Positions 35,858 through 48,544 of a stretch of DNA of 64,000 nt are shown here, one piece after another; position 1 is the first letter of the stretch; every line of letters starts with the position of its first letter. The position numbers and the translations under genes are program-made. Under the pieces are notes generated by a model, which ran no database searches, was not told the DNA's origin, and saw only the letters and a program-made list of their open reading frames with translations. Source of the DNA: Terebella lapidaria. Taxonomy: Eukaryota; Annelida; Polychaeta; Terebellida; Terebellidae. The DNA is taken from contig OX424569.1 of NCBI GenBank assembly GCA_949152475.1, forward strand, positions 33,029,950-33,093,949. The letters run 5' to 3'.

Positions 35858-37353
35858 AGTTACAGACTCGGACGGACGACGGACGGACGGACGACGGACG
35901 CCGGACGAAAAACCACGACAATAGCTTATCGGCCCAAAGAGCCGGTAAGCTAAAAAGCCTTTTCTGGAAACGCCATGTCTACAGGTTATCGGACCATATT
36001 AAGTTTAAGGTCAGCAAAGGGTACTGGACAGTTAAGCCACGAAGTGTCTTGGTGGTGAGCTGAACAGTTCAACATGTGCTCAAGGGTGAATATTGTCTTA
36101 CATTACCCTAGCTCAGGTCACACAAGGTCGAGTGCAGTCATTCAAAAGGCATTTGACGTTATAAGGTCTCAATTTCCACCTATTATTGTTTATCAGAGCA
36201 CAAAATTGTTGCACACGGATGCAGTCAGATGTTTCGATCTACTGTGAACAATCACATTTTCTACAATGCCCAGATGGAATATTTTGAAACTTCACATGTT
36301 TATCATATTTATACTGTGGGGTAGTCCCCATAGACTGACCTTTTAAGAATTTTGAATTAATCCTTTTTTCTCTCTTGTTTGTTGCAAACCATATTAACTT
36401 TGAAAAAAATTTCCAACTACTTAAAATGAAAATTTCTATATTCTACTTTATGGTCGTATATGTCTGAAATGTTGAACAAAATGATAAAGAATACATCAAG
36501 AGGGATGTATTTTGCAATTTGTTCATTATTGCATATTTTGTGATCGTGGTCAATTTTCACCAAACAAACCATCCCGTTTTGGATATTTCAATTTCCTCCT
36601 GCTTTGAGACCGCTTGATGGAATCTTTGGAAAATTTGTGTTGATATTAGGAAAATCTCCAAAAACTGAACTTTCAGGTATTTGAATTTATCTTCAACCAA
36701 TTATTGGCAATTTTGATTTTTTAAAAGGAAAATGTCCTTAGATTCAACTTACAATGACATTGAAACCTAAAAACAGCAATGCAGCTGAAGATTTCGTCAT
36801 TTTACTATTGTCCGGTATACAATCTTAGCCCTAAGGATCATTTTTTCTCAGTTTCATTTTTACAATATTCGTGTTTACATATATCATGTATTGCATGTGG
36901 GCGAACCATCAGCCAGAGATATCAGCAGGCGTAGTTACTGTACATGACGCAGATGGTGATAAAATACAAATTAATATCAATTTATTCATTGCCGTCATCA
37001 TCCTGGTCATAATATACACATTTTATAAAACTCACAACTCAATAGATAACTTCTAATGAACATCATTATACTTGTGTGTGCACTGTTTTGAACATGTATT
37101 GTGTATGACGATACACATCCTTATAACCTCATGAGGATATATTATGGTGTATAAATCCATTAGAGATAGTTTAGTATTTTTCATTTACACTATCAACATG
37201 ATCAAGAAATAAAGATATTTGTTAATTTAGGAACAGATCATAATCATAACGATCTCACAACCATAAAATGTTACTTGCAATCAGTCCTTAAGATCTCACG
37301 ACTGAACTGAAGTGAACAAATTTCAGTAGACAAAATTCACGGGGACTTTATGA
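35858..37353. other. Sequence between satellite elements and RCC1L
   Basis: 35860-35955 is a truncated family end (GGACGGACGACGG run, then CCGGTAAGCTAAAAA). 36.0-36.8 kb is AT-rich with a degenerate end module near 36810. A small ORF at 36871-37056 is listed separately. 37060-37353 is probably the 3' UTR or downstream region of RCC1L (minus strand). Confidence 0.5.
36871..37056 (+). CDS. Small ORF with one predicted membrane segment (doubtful)
   Basis: A 61-codon frame contains NLFIAVIILVIIYTFYK, a convincing hydrophobic span near the C-terminus preceded by a hydrophilic stretch (VVTVHDADGDKIQI). That arrangement resembles a tail-anchored protein or a last exon. No homolog is recognised and it borders repeats; chance is a real possibility. 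Confidence 0.2.
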   Translation: MFTYIMYCMWANHQPEISAGVVTVHDADGDKIQININLFIAVIILVIIYTFYKTHNSIDNF

Positions 37354-40300
37354 CTAGATGAATGTTTTACACAAGGCTACTGTATGATCCACGCCACAGC
37401 TAACTCGCCTCACATCGGCCGGAACTTGAACCTGGACCAAAAGACAAATTATGTTTAAAATATAAATCCAACATTAGTTATAGTAATCATGATGATTATT
37501 TTTGTAAGTAACAAAATCACTAAATACATGTATACCAGTATGCAGCACGGTCATAGTCATTTGAATGACAATCCGTTTAAAGGCGTGGAGGTGGGGGGGG
37601 GGGTACATCCAAGAACAATTTACCTTGAAGGGGAAGTACTGGTCGAGAATGCCGCCATGACCCAGACACGCTGACCGGTTCCTGCCCCATGTGTACAACT
37701 CTCCGCTAGCTGAAAACATGGAAACCAACGTGTTTGGCAGGTTTTAGTGTGAAGTACTGTAAACGTATGAAATTTCACGATGTATTAATTTCGCGAGTTT
37801 CGCGTTTGAAAAAAGCCAACCATCCAGAACAGTCATGAACCTAAATCCACGCGAACATGTTGAGATGTTGAAAACGCGAACATTGATACACGTGAAATTT
37901 TATACGTTTACAGTAGCACACGTATACGACACATCAACCTAAAAGCTATGCTAGGAGATATGAGTGAATACTGAAATCTGCTGCAAGATTTAAATTATTG
38001 ATTTTTGTTATGTGGCTAACTTACTCAAGTGACTAGTACGAAATGTTCATGTATCATATTCAGTTCACTTTCTTACATGAAAATTTCTAAAACATGCAAT
38101 GTGACAGAAATTATTAGCTTGAATTCAATTTCTTTCAAGGAAATATTCTACTTACATCCATTTTATATAATCTTAAAAGCCAAACTGGCCATTTTGATGT
38201 TGAAAACAAGTACTATTTACCATATATACCTCCACAACTACATGGTTTCGATGTTAAAGAGGTGACAAGCAAAGGCAAGTCATGTTGTTCTAAGGTAAAA
38301 TCATGAATTCAGTTCCAAAGCGCACCTGTCAAAGCTGCGAAGTGGCTGATTCCCGCCTGAATGTCCACCACTTTCTGGTCCGGGTTGAAGTCATTACGAC
38401 CAAACAGTGTAGGAGGAATCATTTCCGGAGTATCAGTTTGCTCAAGTTTCGGCCCTTTGCCAAGAATGCCATATCCCCAAACATACACATCACCTTCCTC
38501 TGTGGTTATTGAATCATCACATGTACATGCATGAGAACATCATTGCATACTCAAAACAATTTCAAGGCCAGTTATATATTTTATTTTAAAATTTTCAAGC
38601 AATGTCAATAATGTGTAACTCATTGTAAGCAACCATTAACAAAGACAGAATCTCACCATTAACCAAGGCACATATGGAGCCCCCGGCTGCTACTTTGGTA
38701 ACTTTTCCGACGCCTTTATAAGGCAAGTGTCGAGGTACGCAGACTTGCATCTCGTCCTCGCTCACGACCGACAGCTGACCATACTCAGAGTTACCCCAGC
38801 CGAACACGTCGCCTTTGTCTGCCAGGAAACAGACATTTATGTTCAGAGCGGAATGTGATTGTTTGTCAGAGTTTAGAGGTAGAGCTGGTAGACAGATCAA
38901 AGAGTGATTTTGGATCAGTATTTATAGATCTGTAAGGAGTAAAATTTGAGGCTTTCTAAAAATTTTGCGTCTACAAGTATTTATATGTCATAGTACTTAC
39001 AGTAAATAACATGTGTATATACAACCCCTATTACTGATACGGTGAGAAATATCTCTGATCTACACTATATAAATTGCAAAGCATATTGTATATAATTTTT
39101 CATCTACATGTAATTTCTGTTGCTACATGTATAATCCGCTCTCTGCGTGTCTCACCCGATACAGCGAGCACCGTGTCAGCTCTCGATGAGATGGCCACAA
39201 TTCTCTCTCCCTCCATGTCTCCAGCCACTCGTGTTGGTTTATCGGCTGCTCTGTAATGTCCGAGACCTGAAAAATATATAATAATTTGGGTGTGATTAGA
39301 CATCATCTTTTTCAGAACATTTCTTGTTCTCCAATTGAATTATTGTTCAATACTATAGGGTTATTGCACAATATGGGGTTTTATGCCCGAGGTCCAAGTC
39401 TTTGAGAAGCCCGACGCGAAGCGGAGGGCTTCTTGAAGACTTGGCCCGAGGGCATGAAACCCCATATTGTGCAATAACCCGTTTATCATATGCCAGTGGA
39501 TGTCGGGGACATTTTAGTATGTTTCAAATGACCGAATCATATCCGATTAGAAAGAAATAAGCAAGGAATACAGCTTTTATTCACACATTTTTCCGATTCA
39601 CAGGCCATTTCAGAGTTCCAAGAGCATCAGCGTAAAACGTAAATTGGTGGCAAAAATGTCAAACATAACGGAATCGGGCCAGGAGAGCGACCATGTGCTT
39701 TTGTTTACCCTTCAAACTAATGACGTTTTCTTGAACTGGGAGCTGCCCGGGCAAGTGTGGAATTTACAGCCCGCCGGGCAGAAGTTTGTTATTGGAAGAA
39801 TAGGCACAGCTATTGAAAAACAAAATACATAGAAATGATGTCTTTTCAGGTCTGAGTTTGTTGACAGTAATTTAAATTACTGTATAATAGCATTAACTAC
39901 GCTATTCGCATCGACTGTCATTCTGGCATATGATAAATGTATAGATTCTGCACATAATTTTTTTTTTCCACTGCGACATATTTTCCAAATTCTAACATGC
40001 ATTGTTCAACGAAAGTACATGTGACATTCTTATTATCAAAACAAAACATGTAGACATGTATCAACGATTGACAGAAAGTAGTAGGGCAGCAAAATAAGAT
40101 AATTTTTATACATGTACATAAATCAAGAATTATACCAGTTTGTCCATCCGCCCCCAGACCACAACTGTAAACTTCGCCAGTCTCGGTCAAAAACAGACTG
40201 TGATCTTGGCCACAACAAACCTGCAAACAGAGAGTTACGACAGCGCTAGATACAGAGTAACATGGTGTTATATACCGCCACAGACAAGAGTATGGTCACA

Positions 40301-43180
40301 TACTTAAAATAGTCTATCAGCTGCAACTATACTGAAAATACTGAATTATGCTTCCTTTGGCATCCAGAATGATCCAGATTTTTTCTTACAAATTCACATG
40401 GTACACACATGATTTGTTTCTCACAGTTATCGTTGTATATTACAATATGTATAACCTTTTTTCAGAAAAAAAAAAAAAATTCATTATCTGCAGGGAATGA
40501 ACTGAACTTACTTGAACAATTTTCTCCCCAATATTGATTTTATTGATAATTTGGCTGCCTCTGAAATAATAGTATTCCATTTTAAACGTTATGATTCACA
40601 CAAGATCATAATGCATCATCGTCATGAATTACCAACAACACTGTCGTTATAATTGCCCAGTTTGATGCATGGAGAGTGTGGAATCGGACAGGAAAGAAAA
40701 TGTTTATTGCTCCACTGCTATGCTAGAATAAGAAAATGCTAATGGATTTGTCAAGCATAACTCTTCTGAAGAACCTCATTTGAATACATCTTTCTCTTGG
40801 AAATTTTATGCTGAAGATGCAGAAGAATTTGAGAAGTTTGAAGCTCTGTGTCTGAAAAATTCGAGAGTGTGTTTTATCAGTTCTAGAATAGCAGAAGAAA
40901 CAACTAGAACAGGCCATGAAATAGCAATAAGATAACGAGATCACGATAAAAAATCATAATCATTCCAAGATCATAATGTCTCATCATAACGTCTCATCAT
41001 AACGTCGCTATCAGATTTACCTGAATTCTTCCTCTGGCACCACAGATCTACCACACTGGCCATGGGCATTGTTCCCCAAACTGAAAACTAAAAACGATCA
41101 ATAATTCAAACTCAGCTCAACTCAGCAAAATTCAGCTCAAATTTGTAGCTTGACAATATACTGGGCTTTTCGATAGCGTTCACTCATCAGTTTTACCAGA
41201 ATTTATACTAAACTATTACTCGAAGGCAAATGAATTATGATGCAATATGTAAATTACATGTACATGTATGTTGTATTCGTGTCAAATTCGATTCACATAT
41301 TTGCAGTTGAGCACTTTTCATTATATTTCATTATTTATTATCACATACCCCCCTCCGTGTCTGTCAGAATCAGTGAGTGTGCTCGGCCGCAAGCCACATC
41401 CAATAATTTGATAGATCTGGGTGAAGAGAGAGGTAGCTCAATGGGAGCCGGCTCCACAACAAAATCTAGAAGTCTTCCTGGAACAGAGAGTACAACAATG
41501 CTAATGATACATGTACATGTGAATCAGAACACAAGCTGAAATTTTAATGGAGGAATTTCAAGTCAATTGGTTCAAAGAAACTCCATAGAAAACAATGAAG
41601 AAACAGGCTGGTTTACATGGTTCAGAGAACACAATGTTATAGATATTTTGTTCCAGAATGATCGCAAAGTGTTCATGACCATTAATTGCTATAATGTGAA
41701 ATAAAGTTTCCACAGGCAGTATACATGGTGTTATCAAGCTTGACAAGTTTGACATCTTACCTGACTTTTGGGGATATTCCTGGTACCCGAGCTGCGAGTC
41801 TGTGTTCAGGCCACATCCGTAAACCAGCGGGAGTGATTCAGACTTTGACTCGCACAGATAGACTGTGAATCCGTAACCACAGCCGGCATGCTTGGCCTGG
41901 ATAGGAATAAAACAGTAATGTCAATACGAATCTATTCACAAATACCAGGTACTCAGTATACTTATATCATGTATATTCACACACACACACAGTATAAGGA
42001 AATGAAACATGAGAATAGAACAATAAATTTTATAATTACCGTATATATGCCAATCTACATGTGAATGTACCAGCTACTTATTAATCATGTATTTCTGACA
42101 AAAACAAATCAATCATAAACCACCTACCACCAGCTGACCAGCGGGATATTGACTCTGCCATCTACAGGTGGTAGAATTAATTTGATCAAATCACACAGTT
42201 CACAACACAACATATTTACCACGAGATCTGTGTCATGGAAGAAAGTGAAGTTGTGAGGAGCAAGTTGTTTCTCGCGCGGTTTCTCCTTCTTTTTCGGTTT
42301 GGTGAATCTTCGAACTCCTGGTGAATAGTAAGATATATCATGATATATCATGATATATCATGATATATGTACACACAAGATTAGACATATGGAAATATTC
42401 TTATATCCAAGCAATTCAGAATATCATCGCATTACATGCACATACATCACGTACATGTTTGCGAACTAATCGCTTCACTATATTTCAAGAAGACAAACCG
42501 GAATCCTGGCAAATAACTAATGTACTAGTATACACCATGTTGTTGAAATATATCACATTCAATATGAGATTCATATCAATATGATATCCAATATATCAAC
42601 AGCAAACATTATATAAATGGTGACTGGTTTGGAGGGGAACATGGCGAAAAGGTCCCCCTCGAAGATAATTTGCCTCAGGCAACATTGTCTTCGAGGGGGA
42701 ACACTTTGCCATGTTCTCCGACAAACCAGTAACCATTTATCTTATTATACCGAATGCAACTTTCAACCGTGGAGGTGAACAATTCGACAGAGCGGTGCAA
42801 ACATTGTTGCCCGCTGCCACATTGTTGACCGGCACGGTCGGCTTCAAGGGGACCATTGCAAAATGTATTACATGTGTATGTTGATCAACCAATCAGCGAC
42901 GGGGTTCTAACATGAGGTATAATAAATACTAATACTATAAATACTTACCTAAAGCACCAGTTCCAGCATAACCCCAAACATAAACCCGATCTGCCCTTTT
43001 GCTATTTCCAGAAGCATACTGGAACACGACATCCTGTAGTTTCTCTTGCTTGATAAGTTTGCGTTTCCATGAGGTGGCGCATCTTCTCTGTTCCTGAAGC
43101 TTTGCTTGGAATATGGCGGACTCAAATAATGGCGTGGAAAAACTCGGGAGAAATCGGGCGCATCTTCCACACAGCATCAT
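37354..43180 (-). CDS. RCC1L: RCC1-like mitochondrial protein, ortholog of RCC1L (WBSCR16)
   Basis: Seven-bladed RCC1 beta-propeller; in mammals a mitochondrial protein linked to mitoribosome/16S rRNA assembly and reported as an OPA1 exchange factor. Coding exons on the minus strand: 43180-42949, 42317-42220, 41896-41761, 41477-41349, 41087-41021, 40560-40512, 40220-40136, 39266-39156, 38818-38657, 38499-38326, 37709-37624, 37431-37354 (TAG). All phases agree; total 1407 nt, 468 residues, close to the human length. The N-terminus (MMLCGRCARFLPSFSTPLF, then basic) looks like a mitochondrial presequence. Blade signatures include DRVYVWGYAGTGALG, VACGRAHSLILTD, FSLGNNAHGQCGR, CCGQDHSLFLTETGEVYSCG, VFGWGNSEYGQLS, VYVWGYGILGKGP and the end VSCGVDHTVALCKTFI. 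No breaks are seen. Several introns carry MITEs. Confidence 0.96.
37755..37915. mobile_element. MITE in an RCC1L intron (TACTGTAAACGTATGAAATT ends)
   Basis: TACTGTAAACGTATGAAATT at 37755 is inverted at the right end (AATTTTATACGTTTACAGTA, to 37915). Inner arms CGCGAGTTTCGCG and CGCGAACAT also partly pair. Ends in TA suit a Tc1/mariner-type MITE of about 161 bp. Confidence 0.82.
39358..39937. mobile_element. Hairpin plus TIR composite element in an RCC1L intron
   Basis: 39358-39480 is a near-perfect hairpin (GGGTTATTGCACAATATGGG and its complement, loop near GACGCGAAGCGG). Directly after it, TTTATCATATGCCAG at 39482 is inverted at 39923-39937 (CTGGCATATGATAAA). The ORF at 39644-39832 lies inside and shows no known domain. 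This hairpin-then-TIR layout recurs at 42613-42928. Confidence 0.75.
42331..42367 (+). repeat. GATATATCAT short tandem repeat
   Basis: The palindromic decamer ATGATATATC is repeated about three to four times just inside RCC1L intron 1. Confidence 0.8.
42613..42928. mobile_element. Second hairpin plus TIR composite element, RCC1L intron 1
   Basis: ATAAATGGTGACTGGTTTG and its near-complement CAAACCAGTAACCATTTAT bound a hairpin (42613-42740). CTTATTATACC at 42741 then pairs with GGTATAATAAA at 42917-42927. The inner hairpin contains CCCCCTCGAAGA and TCTTCGAGGGGG. The layout equals that at 39358-39937, although the sequences differ. Confidence 0.72.
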
Positions 43181-43944
43181 CGCTTGTCGACAGCTGGTTC
43201 TCTTTTACAACAAACTGTGAAAGAAAAGTAGAAAGGCATGTTTCCAGAGTGAAAATACATCAGTAGGAAGGGGTGGAAGATCTCCACTAAATGCACCTAC
43301 ACATTTTAACTGTCCTGGTAGTGGGCAGGATCAAACAACTAGGGCCCGGACGAGTTGTAAATTTCCGACCCAGGTACCCATGTGGTTTGACCTGCCCCGC
43401 GGCCGCCCCGAGTACAGTAACCCGTCCAAATATGGATCAAAATTTGCAGAAAACTCACTGGAGCAATTTGTAACATGTAAATGCCAGACATAGATCTTTG
43501 ACACATATTATCTGTTTTGTCAGTTTTTATTTTCAATTTTGAAAGAGATCACATGACCTCATATAACTGCTTTGTTTTTCCCCAATGATGACTCTCATTC
43601 TTGTGCTTTTACTAGTGTTTATTGCAACTATTCAGGACAAAAACTGTATGTTCATTCGTTCTCGGGTACAGGTGTATGAACCTATTTCACGAGAATGCTG
43701 GTGTATGACCGGTGTTGGAGATTTTTGGGATGCGGCGAATTTAGGCTCTGGTATACATACTAGTAGTGGTCCCACGATTAGAGGAAACTGTAATCGATTA
43801 ATCATTGCTGATGCCAATTTTTTTTAGAAGCCAGATACTGACTGATTGATGAAGTCTAAACTGACACGTTGACCAGCTACTATCGATTAACACCCGAAAT
43901 AAGTTTGAGGCATTTCTGCACGAGTCAAGTCAAGACACACCATA
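43181..43944. other. Upstream of RCC1L; no gene seen
   Basis: This is the presumed promoter/5' UTR side of RCC1L. Several short ORFs overlap on both strands without recognisable domains. The closest 100-150 bp to the ATG are moderately GC-rich and could contain the 5' UTR. Confidence 0.4.
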
Positions 43945-44081
43945 TACCGTATTGGTCCTAATAGTCCTAATTGTCCAGTGATTTTCTTAATTTTGACCCC
44001 AAATTCCACCTTATTTTTGCGCGTGCTGCTGCAGGAGGTCTCGCTCTGGCTCGCCGTGCTACTATTAGGACCAATACAGTA
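43945..44081. mobile_element. MITE with TATTGGTCCTAATAG ends
   Basis: TACCGTATTGGTCCTAATAG at 43945 is inverted as CTATTAGGACCAATACAGTA ending at 44081. The interior is about 97 bp, non-coding and rich in GCTGCTGCAGG/CTCGCTCTGG. Confidence 0.82.
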
Positions 44082-44299
44082 TTAGTACACACTTCCAGCT
44101 TGATTCTGCAATTCTGCGGCCTTAGCCGCCTTACAGGATATAAAATGGAAATATATGGAATAATTATGCTGAATAGAATTACGTTCAAGTAATCGAGTAC
44201 AGATTTTGTAACCCATGCATTGCATTAACCTAACCGCAGACGGTTAACCTTCTACTCGTGGGACCACTAGTCTAGGTATAAACCGCCTTAAATCGGTAA

Positions 44300-44440
44300 C
44301 TGGTCACTCCGTACCTGTGGCGTTCCGTACTTAGACTCTCTGTACCTGTGGCTGTCCGTACCTGTGGCTGTCCGTACCTAGCCGCTGTCCGTACCTGTGG
44401 CCCTCCGTACCTGTGGCTTTTCGTACCCCCCTCCCTTCCT
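44300..44440 (+). repeat. Minisatellite of GTCCGTACCTGTGGC words
   Basis: About seven copies of CCGTACCTGTGGC or close variants occur every 15-20 bp, with substitutions between them. Confidence 0.75.
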
Positions 44441-44784
44441 AACCAAAGACTATCTATTGGTGATTACCCCGGTGATTGGTTGACCGCTTTTCACGGTCCA
44501 TTTAATATCAAGTGCCTGCTGCCCGTGTGTCACGGGCCACTTAACATCACAGTGGAAGTGAAGGCGCTAGAGACCAGTGTGTTATTACAATCTAAGTGGA
44601 TGTTTAACTTGCCTTGACGACTTCAGTTTATTTGGGTTTACCTATATTTCATGTAATTACGTACTGGTTCATGGCATGATAATTACTCTGTAAAGAACCC
44701 TCTAACAAATGTGCTACAGCCATGAAATTGAATACCTATCAATTGTATATATACATGATATAGTATATATGTAGTTAAATGCTG

Positions 44785-45132
44785 CAGGGATCGATATTAT
44801 TACTGGCCCACTTGCCCCACACCATATTTTGAGCCTGTGGGGCCAGTAGGGGCCACCAGATTCCCTAAGTCACTGGCCCCACTGGGCCAGTATAAAATCT
44901 TCATTCATTGAGTTTGAACTTCACAATGTTTCAATTCCTCTGAAAGCCTTTCTATGTTGCTTCTTTTTGAAAAAAAAATACATCAGTGTTTGATATTCAC
45001 GTACACGTTGATCATGTTGATTGATAGTGAACTTCGAAAGTGGGGCCAGTAGATCATGGATGGGGCCAGTAATTTCCAGATGTTACTGGCCCCATAGGGC
45101 CACTGGTGTCATATGCCTAATGTTGATCCCTG
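44785..45132. mobile_element. hAT-like non-autonomous element, copy A (348 bp)
   Basis: The ends are CAGGGATCGATATTA and TAATGTTGATCCCTG, an imperfect inverted repeat of about 15 bp. TGCTG flanks both sides (44780-44784 and 45133-45137), like a 5-bp target duplication. Inside are several GGGGCCAGT/ACTGGCCCC inverted words. It is about 85-90% identical by eye to copy B at 58923-59256. Confidence 0.85.
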
Positions 45133-45453
45133 TGCTGTATATGTAGTTAAATTACTATTTCTACTAAATATAAAACAATCTCTTATTGTTGCCTCCACTA
45201 TCTAGTAAGAGGAAACAATTTTTGTTAATTTTTCTCAGTTAAGTGTCATGAGATATTTTCTATTAGTAACATTATCTGCAAAATAAATGCAAGACAACAC
45301 CGAACATAGTACAGATCAATGATTTATTTTTAGGGTCAAATAGGGATGTAACCAAAATGATCACAGATGAACACTCATTGAAACATATTGAAACATATTG
45401 AACAACATGTACACCATTCAGTCTTGGCTTGGTTCAGTGCTGGACGACTGTGT

Positions 45454-45454
<1 letters not shown>

Positions 45455-45484
<30 letters not shown>

Positions 45485-45490
45485 GGGGGG
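45455..45490 (+). repeat. (TG)n followed by a poly-G run
   Basis: Ten or so TG dinucleotides run into about 22 consecutive G. Length in such a run is unreliable in an assembly. Confidence 0.9.
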
Positions 45491-45824
45491 TCACAGCTTG
45501 CCGCATCGCCGAAGAAAGCTGGCTGTTAAATCCCTTATTATCGCTCAAAATATATATTGATAAAGTGACTGATTGGTCATTATCCGTGCATTACAGCTGA
45601 TATACTGACATAGTTACGTTCAAAATTCTTGAATAGCTTACATCAATGGAAGCTCGGAGTTAGAGGTATGAACAACGAGTCTTTTCTCCAAGACTTGAAA
45701 ATATGGATATAAACGTCATGAACTGATGAAAGCACGTGGCTTTGTTTTGATTTGGCACATGTAGAATGACGTCACGTGGTTCTCAAGATATGGATGGCCA
45801 ATATCTCATAATGCCGTACAGTAT

Positions 45825-46080
45825 TGGCGCGCATATAATTTACGCGGAAATAATATTATTTACTTCTGCCGTGTGTCAGATACTAACCAAATACCGCCTA
45901 CACGTGCTTTTATCTTTCTCTTGGTCGATGGGGTAAATAACGTTTTTTCCGCTTAAATAACATGATTTCTGTGTAAAAAAAATTATTTACACAGGAAAAA
46001 GTTACTCACGCAGAAATAACTTCATTTACGTGTCAATAACATCATTTACGCAGAAACAACGTCATTTATGAAAAAGTCAA
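45825..46080 (+). repeat. Word array around AAATAAC and ATTTACGCAG
   Basis: Copies of GCAGAAATAACNTCATTTACG and fragments of it, in both orientations, occur at about 20-bp spacing. It resembles the palindromic-word arrays at 10.7 and 15.5 kb but lacks clear outer inverted ends. Confidence 0.6.
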
Positions 46081-46276
46081 GATTACTTATAAGTTTTTTT
46101 CACAGCGTCACTTACATGTATCAACCAGTGTAGATTCTGCAGTTTTCTTCTACCGCAGAAACCACAAAATATATCGACTGCAAAAATGATACGCTTACAA
46201 CTACACCCCTTATATATATATATATATATATATATGACCTATCTGGGGTATACGCGACCCGGCCGCACACGCGAGC

Positions 46277-47642
46277 CGGCCGCCTGTCTCCTCCTGTAAA
46301 TCAGAGCGCACCAAATTGTTCATGCATGACTGGACGACATGCCCGGGTGATTGTAGTTTCAAGCGCACACAGTGCATTGTCACAGTGTTGTTTGTGATGT
46401 GTTGTGGAATGTTCATTGTTTTAATGACGAATTATATTTATTGGTTAAATAAAGATCATAAAATACACTTGCTTTCCAATTTTTTCAATATTTATTGTTC
46501 ATTCATTTTAATTCAACATAATATTCAACAAGATGGATCTAATGGTAAATGAGATACAAAAAAAAATACCACACGAAAAACGAATCATATATCACATGTA
46601 CACAAATGTCACTCAGGACAAATGTCAATCACTCTGAGTCCCATGAGTCCGAAGCCCACGAGTCAGATGCTTCGTCGGCGGGGTTCTGTGGCGCGGGGTC
46701 CCGGTCTGGACGGGGGCAGATGTGGTGCACAGGCCTCCTATTTAAAGGCCATTGCCATGGTTGCTTCTTGACAGTTTTGCCGCTTTTTTATTGCACTTTA
46801 ATATTTTTTTGTCTGGTGGCTTCCTTAAATCTGCCTACAATCTGACAATTGCTAAAGGATTCATCACAGTTTCTGTTTCCGTGCGCCTCCCTGTTTTACT
46901 TGGCGAATGGATTCCCCTTGATCGCCGGTAATCTAGTTAATTGCACTTAGCGATAATCTGCTTCAAGGCCGACGATTCGGTTCGGAATGACAATTAATGA
47001 ACCATATACATATAATTCATTGTGGGCTACCACTAATAGAAACCAACAAGATGATCGGTCTTTGCATTATTTCAAAACCTAGTAATGATAACGTGCTTTG
47101 GCGAAGATATAACCTTACATGTTTATAAAAAATAATTTTTCTCGCATTTTCCTTCAAATTGAGATCTACAATGTACATAATTTACGCCTAGTTATGTTTT
47201 TGTGAGTGAGGATTGGTATGTGAAGGCAAACATAAAACAAATTCGTGTTCAGTAAGAATTCTTCCTTTATTAATCGTGAATAACATTATAACATCCAGTG
47301 TGATCCATCGGCCTTCGTGCTGTTGAGGCCACTTTTTGACAACCAGCGCTTGTGACAGCCAGAACTCAACCAGATATATAGGCCTAACAGTTGAAAATTC
47401 CCAATATCAGCCAGAACTTTGGACAGCCAGAAATCAACCAGAATCCGGATATTATAGCAGTGTAGCTGAATGACCAGGTCCTGTCAAAAATATAAACCAC
47501 AAATATCAGAAAATTTCATTGAACATGTCAACCACACAAAGATAAAATGAAGGCTACATCGAGCGTAATCATAGCGCGATCACCGAAGGCGATCACACTG
47601 CTGCTGCGCGCGCTATGATTTACAAGAGGAGACAGGCGGCCG
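46277..47642. mobile_element. Region bounded by inverted CGGCCGCCTGTCTCCTC repeats
   Basis: CGGCCGCCTGTCTCCTCCTG at 46277 matches the complement of 47609-47642 over about 33 bp (one or two mismatches). The 1.3-kb interior is mostly AT-rich. Its left flank is a (TA)n run at 46211-46235. The right end also forms a local cruciform (ATCATAGCGCG and CGCGCTATGAT). It could be one decayed DNA transposon or two opposed repeat copies. Confidence 0.5.
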
Positions 47643-47717
47643 TAGCTTAGTGTGGCGGCGGTATGACTGACCTTTGTGGAGGATACAATGATACTGTATG
47701 TAATGGTAATGCTTTTG

Positions 47718-47742
47718 TCCACACACACACACACACACACAC
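47718..47742 (+). repeat. (CA)n microsatellite
   Basis: About twelve CA dinucleotides in a row. Confidence 0.9.
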
Positions 47743-48544
47743 AAAAACATTAAATCGAGACATGAATATACGATCGTTCATAAATACTAGTATGTTAAGA
47801 TTGTGAGTTTGATAAAATCAATATTCATGACATTTAGAGTACACTTCAAAGATTATCATTTTAGTACCGGTAACTAAATAATGAATAACCAAACAGTGTC
47901 TTTGAAATTGTCACCAAATTTTTGTTTAAAAATTCCTTCTGATTTATTTCCAGACGATTCGCCGTTAAAAATACAATTATGGGTGAACCGGTAATGTCGG
48001 TAGCCAAAAAAAAAAATCGCTGTAAGAGATTTTCGTCTTATGAGATTTTTGGCGTGCCATAGCATTTCACGACACCGGAAGTAGTTCGCACGAAAAAAAG
48101 TGACGGGGAAAAATCTGTTGATCACACATTCTGTTTCGTTTGGACATTAATCGAGAGGTATTTGATAAATATCGGATTCTCATTTACTACTTTTGCTGCG
48201 TAATCAAACCATACAATGTATTTGTCAAAGAGTCCAGTCAGTAGGATTCAAGCCGGCGCCTTGACGTCCACACAGTGACACTGCACAATGAAACGTTCCA
48301 TGGCATTGAACCTATACTCTGATTTTTCTAACTCGTTTATACCGTTTTTTGCCTTTGTTTCAGTCAAATTACCTCAGGCGAACTATTTAACTGAATATTA
48401 CATGTCTATGATTCAAACGGCAATAGATTTTCACAAACCTGGCTTCCGAAACGGTTATTCCTTCATGGTAACTAACACGAAAATTAGTCCCGCGAAATTG
48501 GTGGCCAGCTGGTTCTACATACCCAAGTGGGTGAAGCGTCGTTG
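47743..48544. other. Unassigned flank of the 50-bp satellite
   Basis: The ORF from 48288 runs into the satellite and has no recognised domain. No gene is supported. Confidence 0.4.

Noticed and set aside
22500..36000. CRISPR-like reading of the regular 134-bp spacing
   Set aside because: Units are repeats throughout, with no unique spacers, in animal genomic DNA.
39644..39832. 62-codon ORF inside an RCC1L intron
   Set aside because: It lies within the TIR-bounded element, opposite to the host gene, and matches no recognised domain.
47636..47710. tRNA-like A-box (TAGCTTAGTGTGG)
   Set aside because: No B-box and no cloverleaf could be formed; it overlaps the inverted repeat end at 47609-47642.
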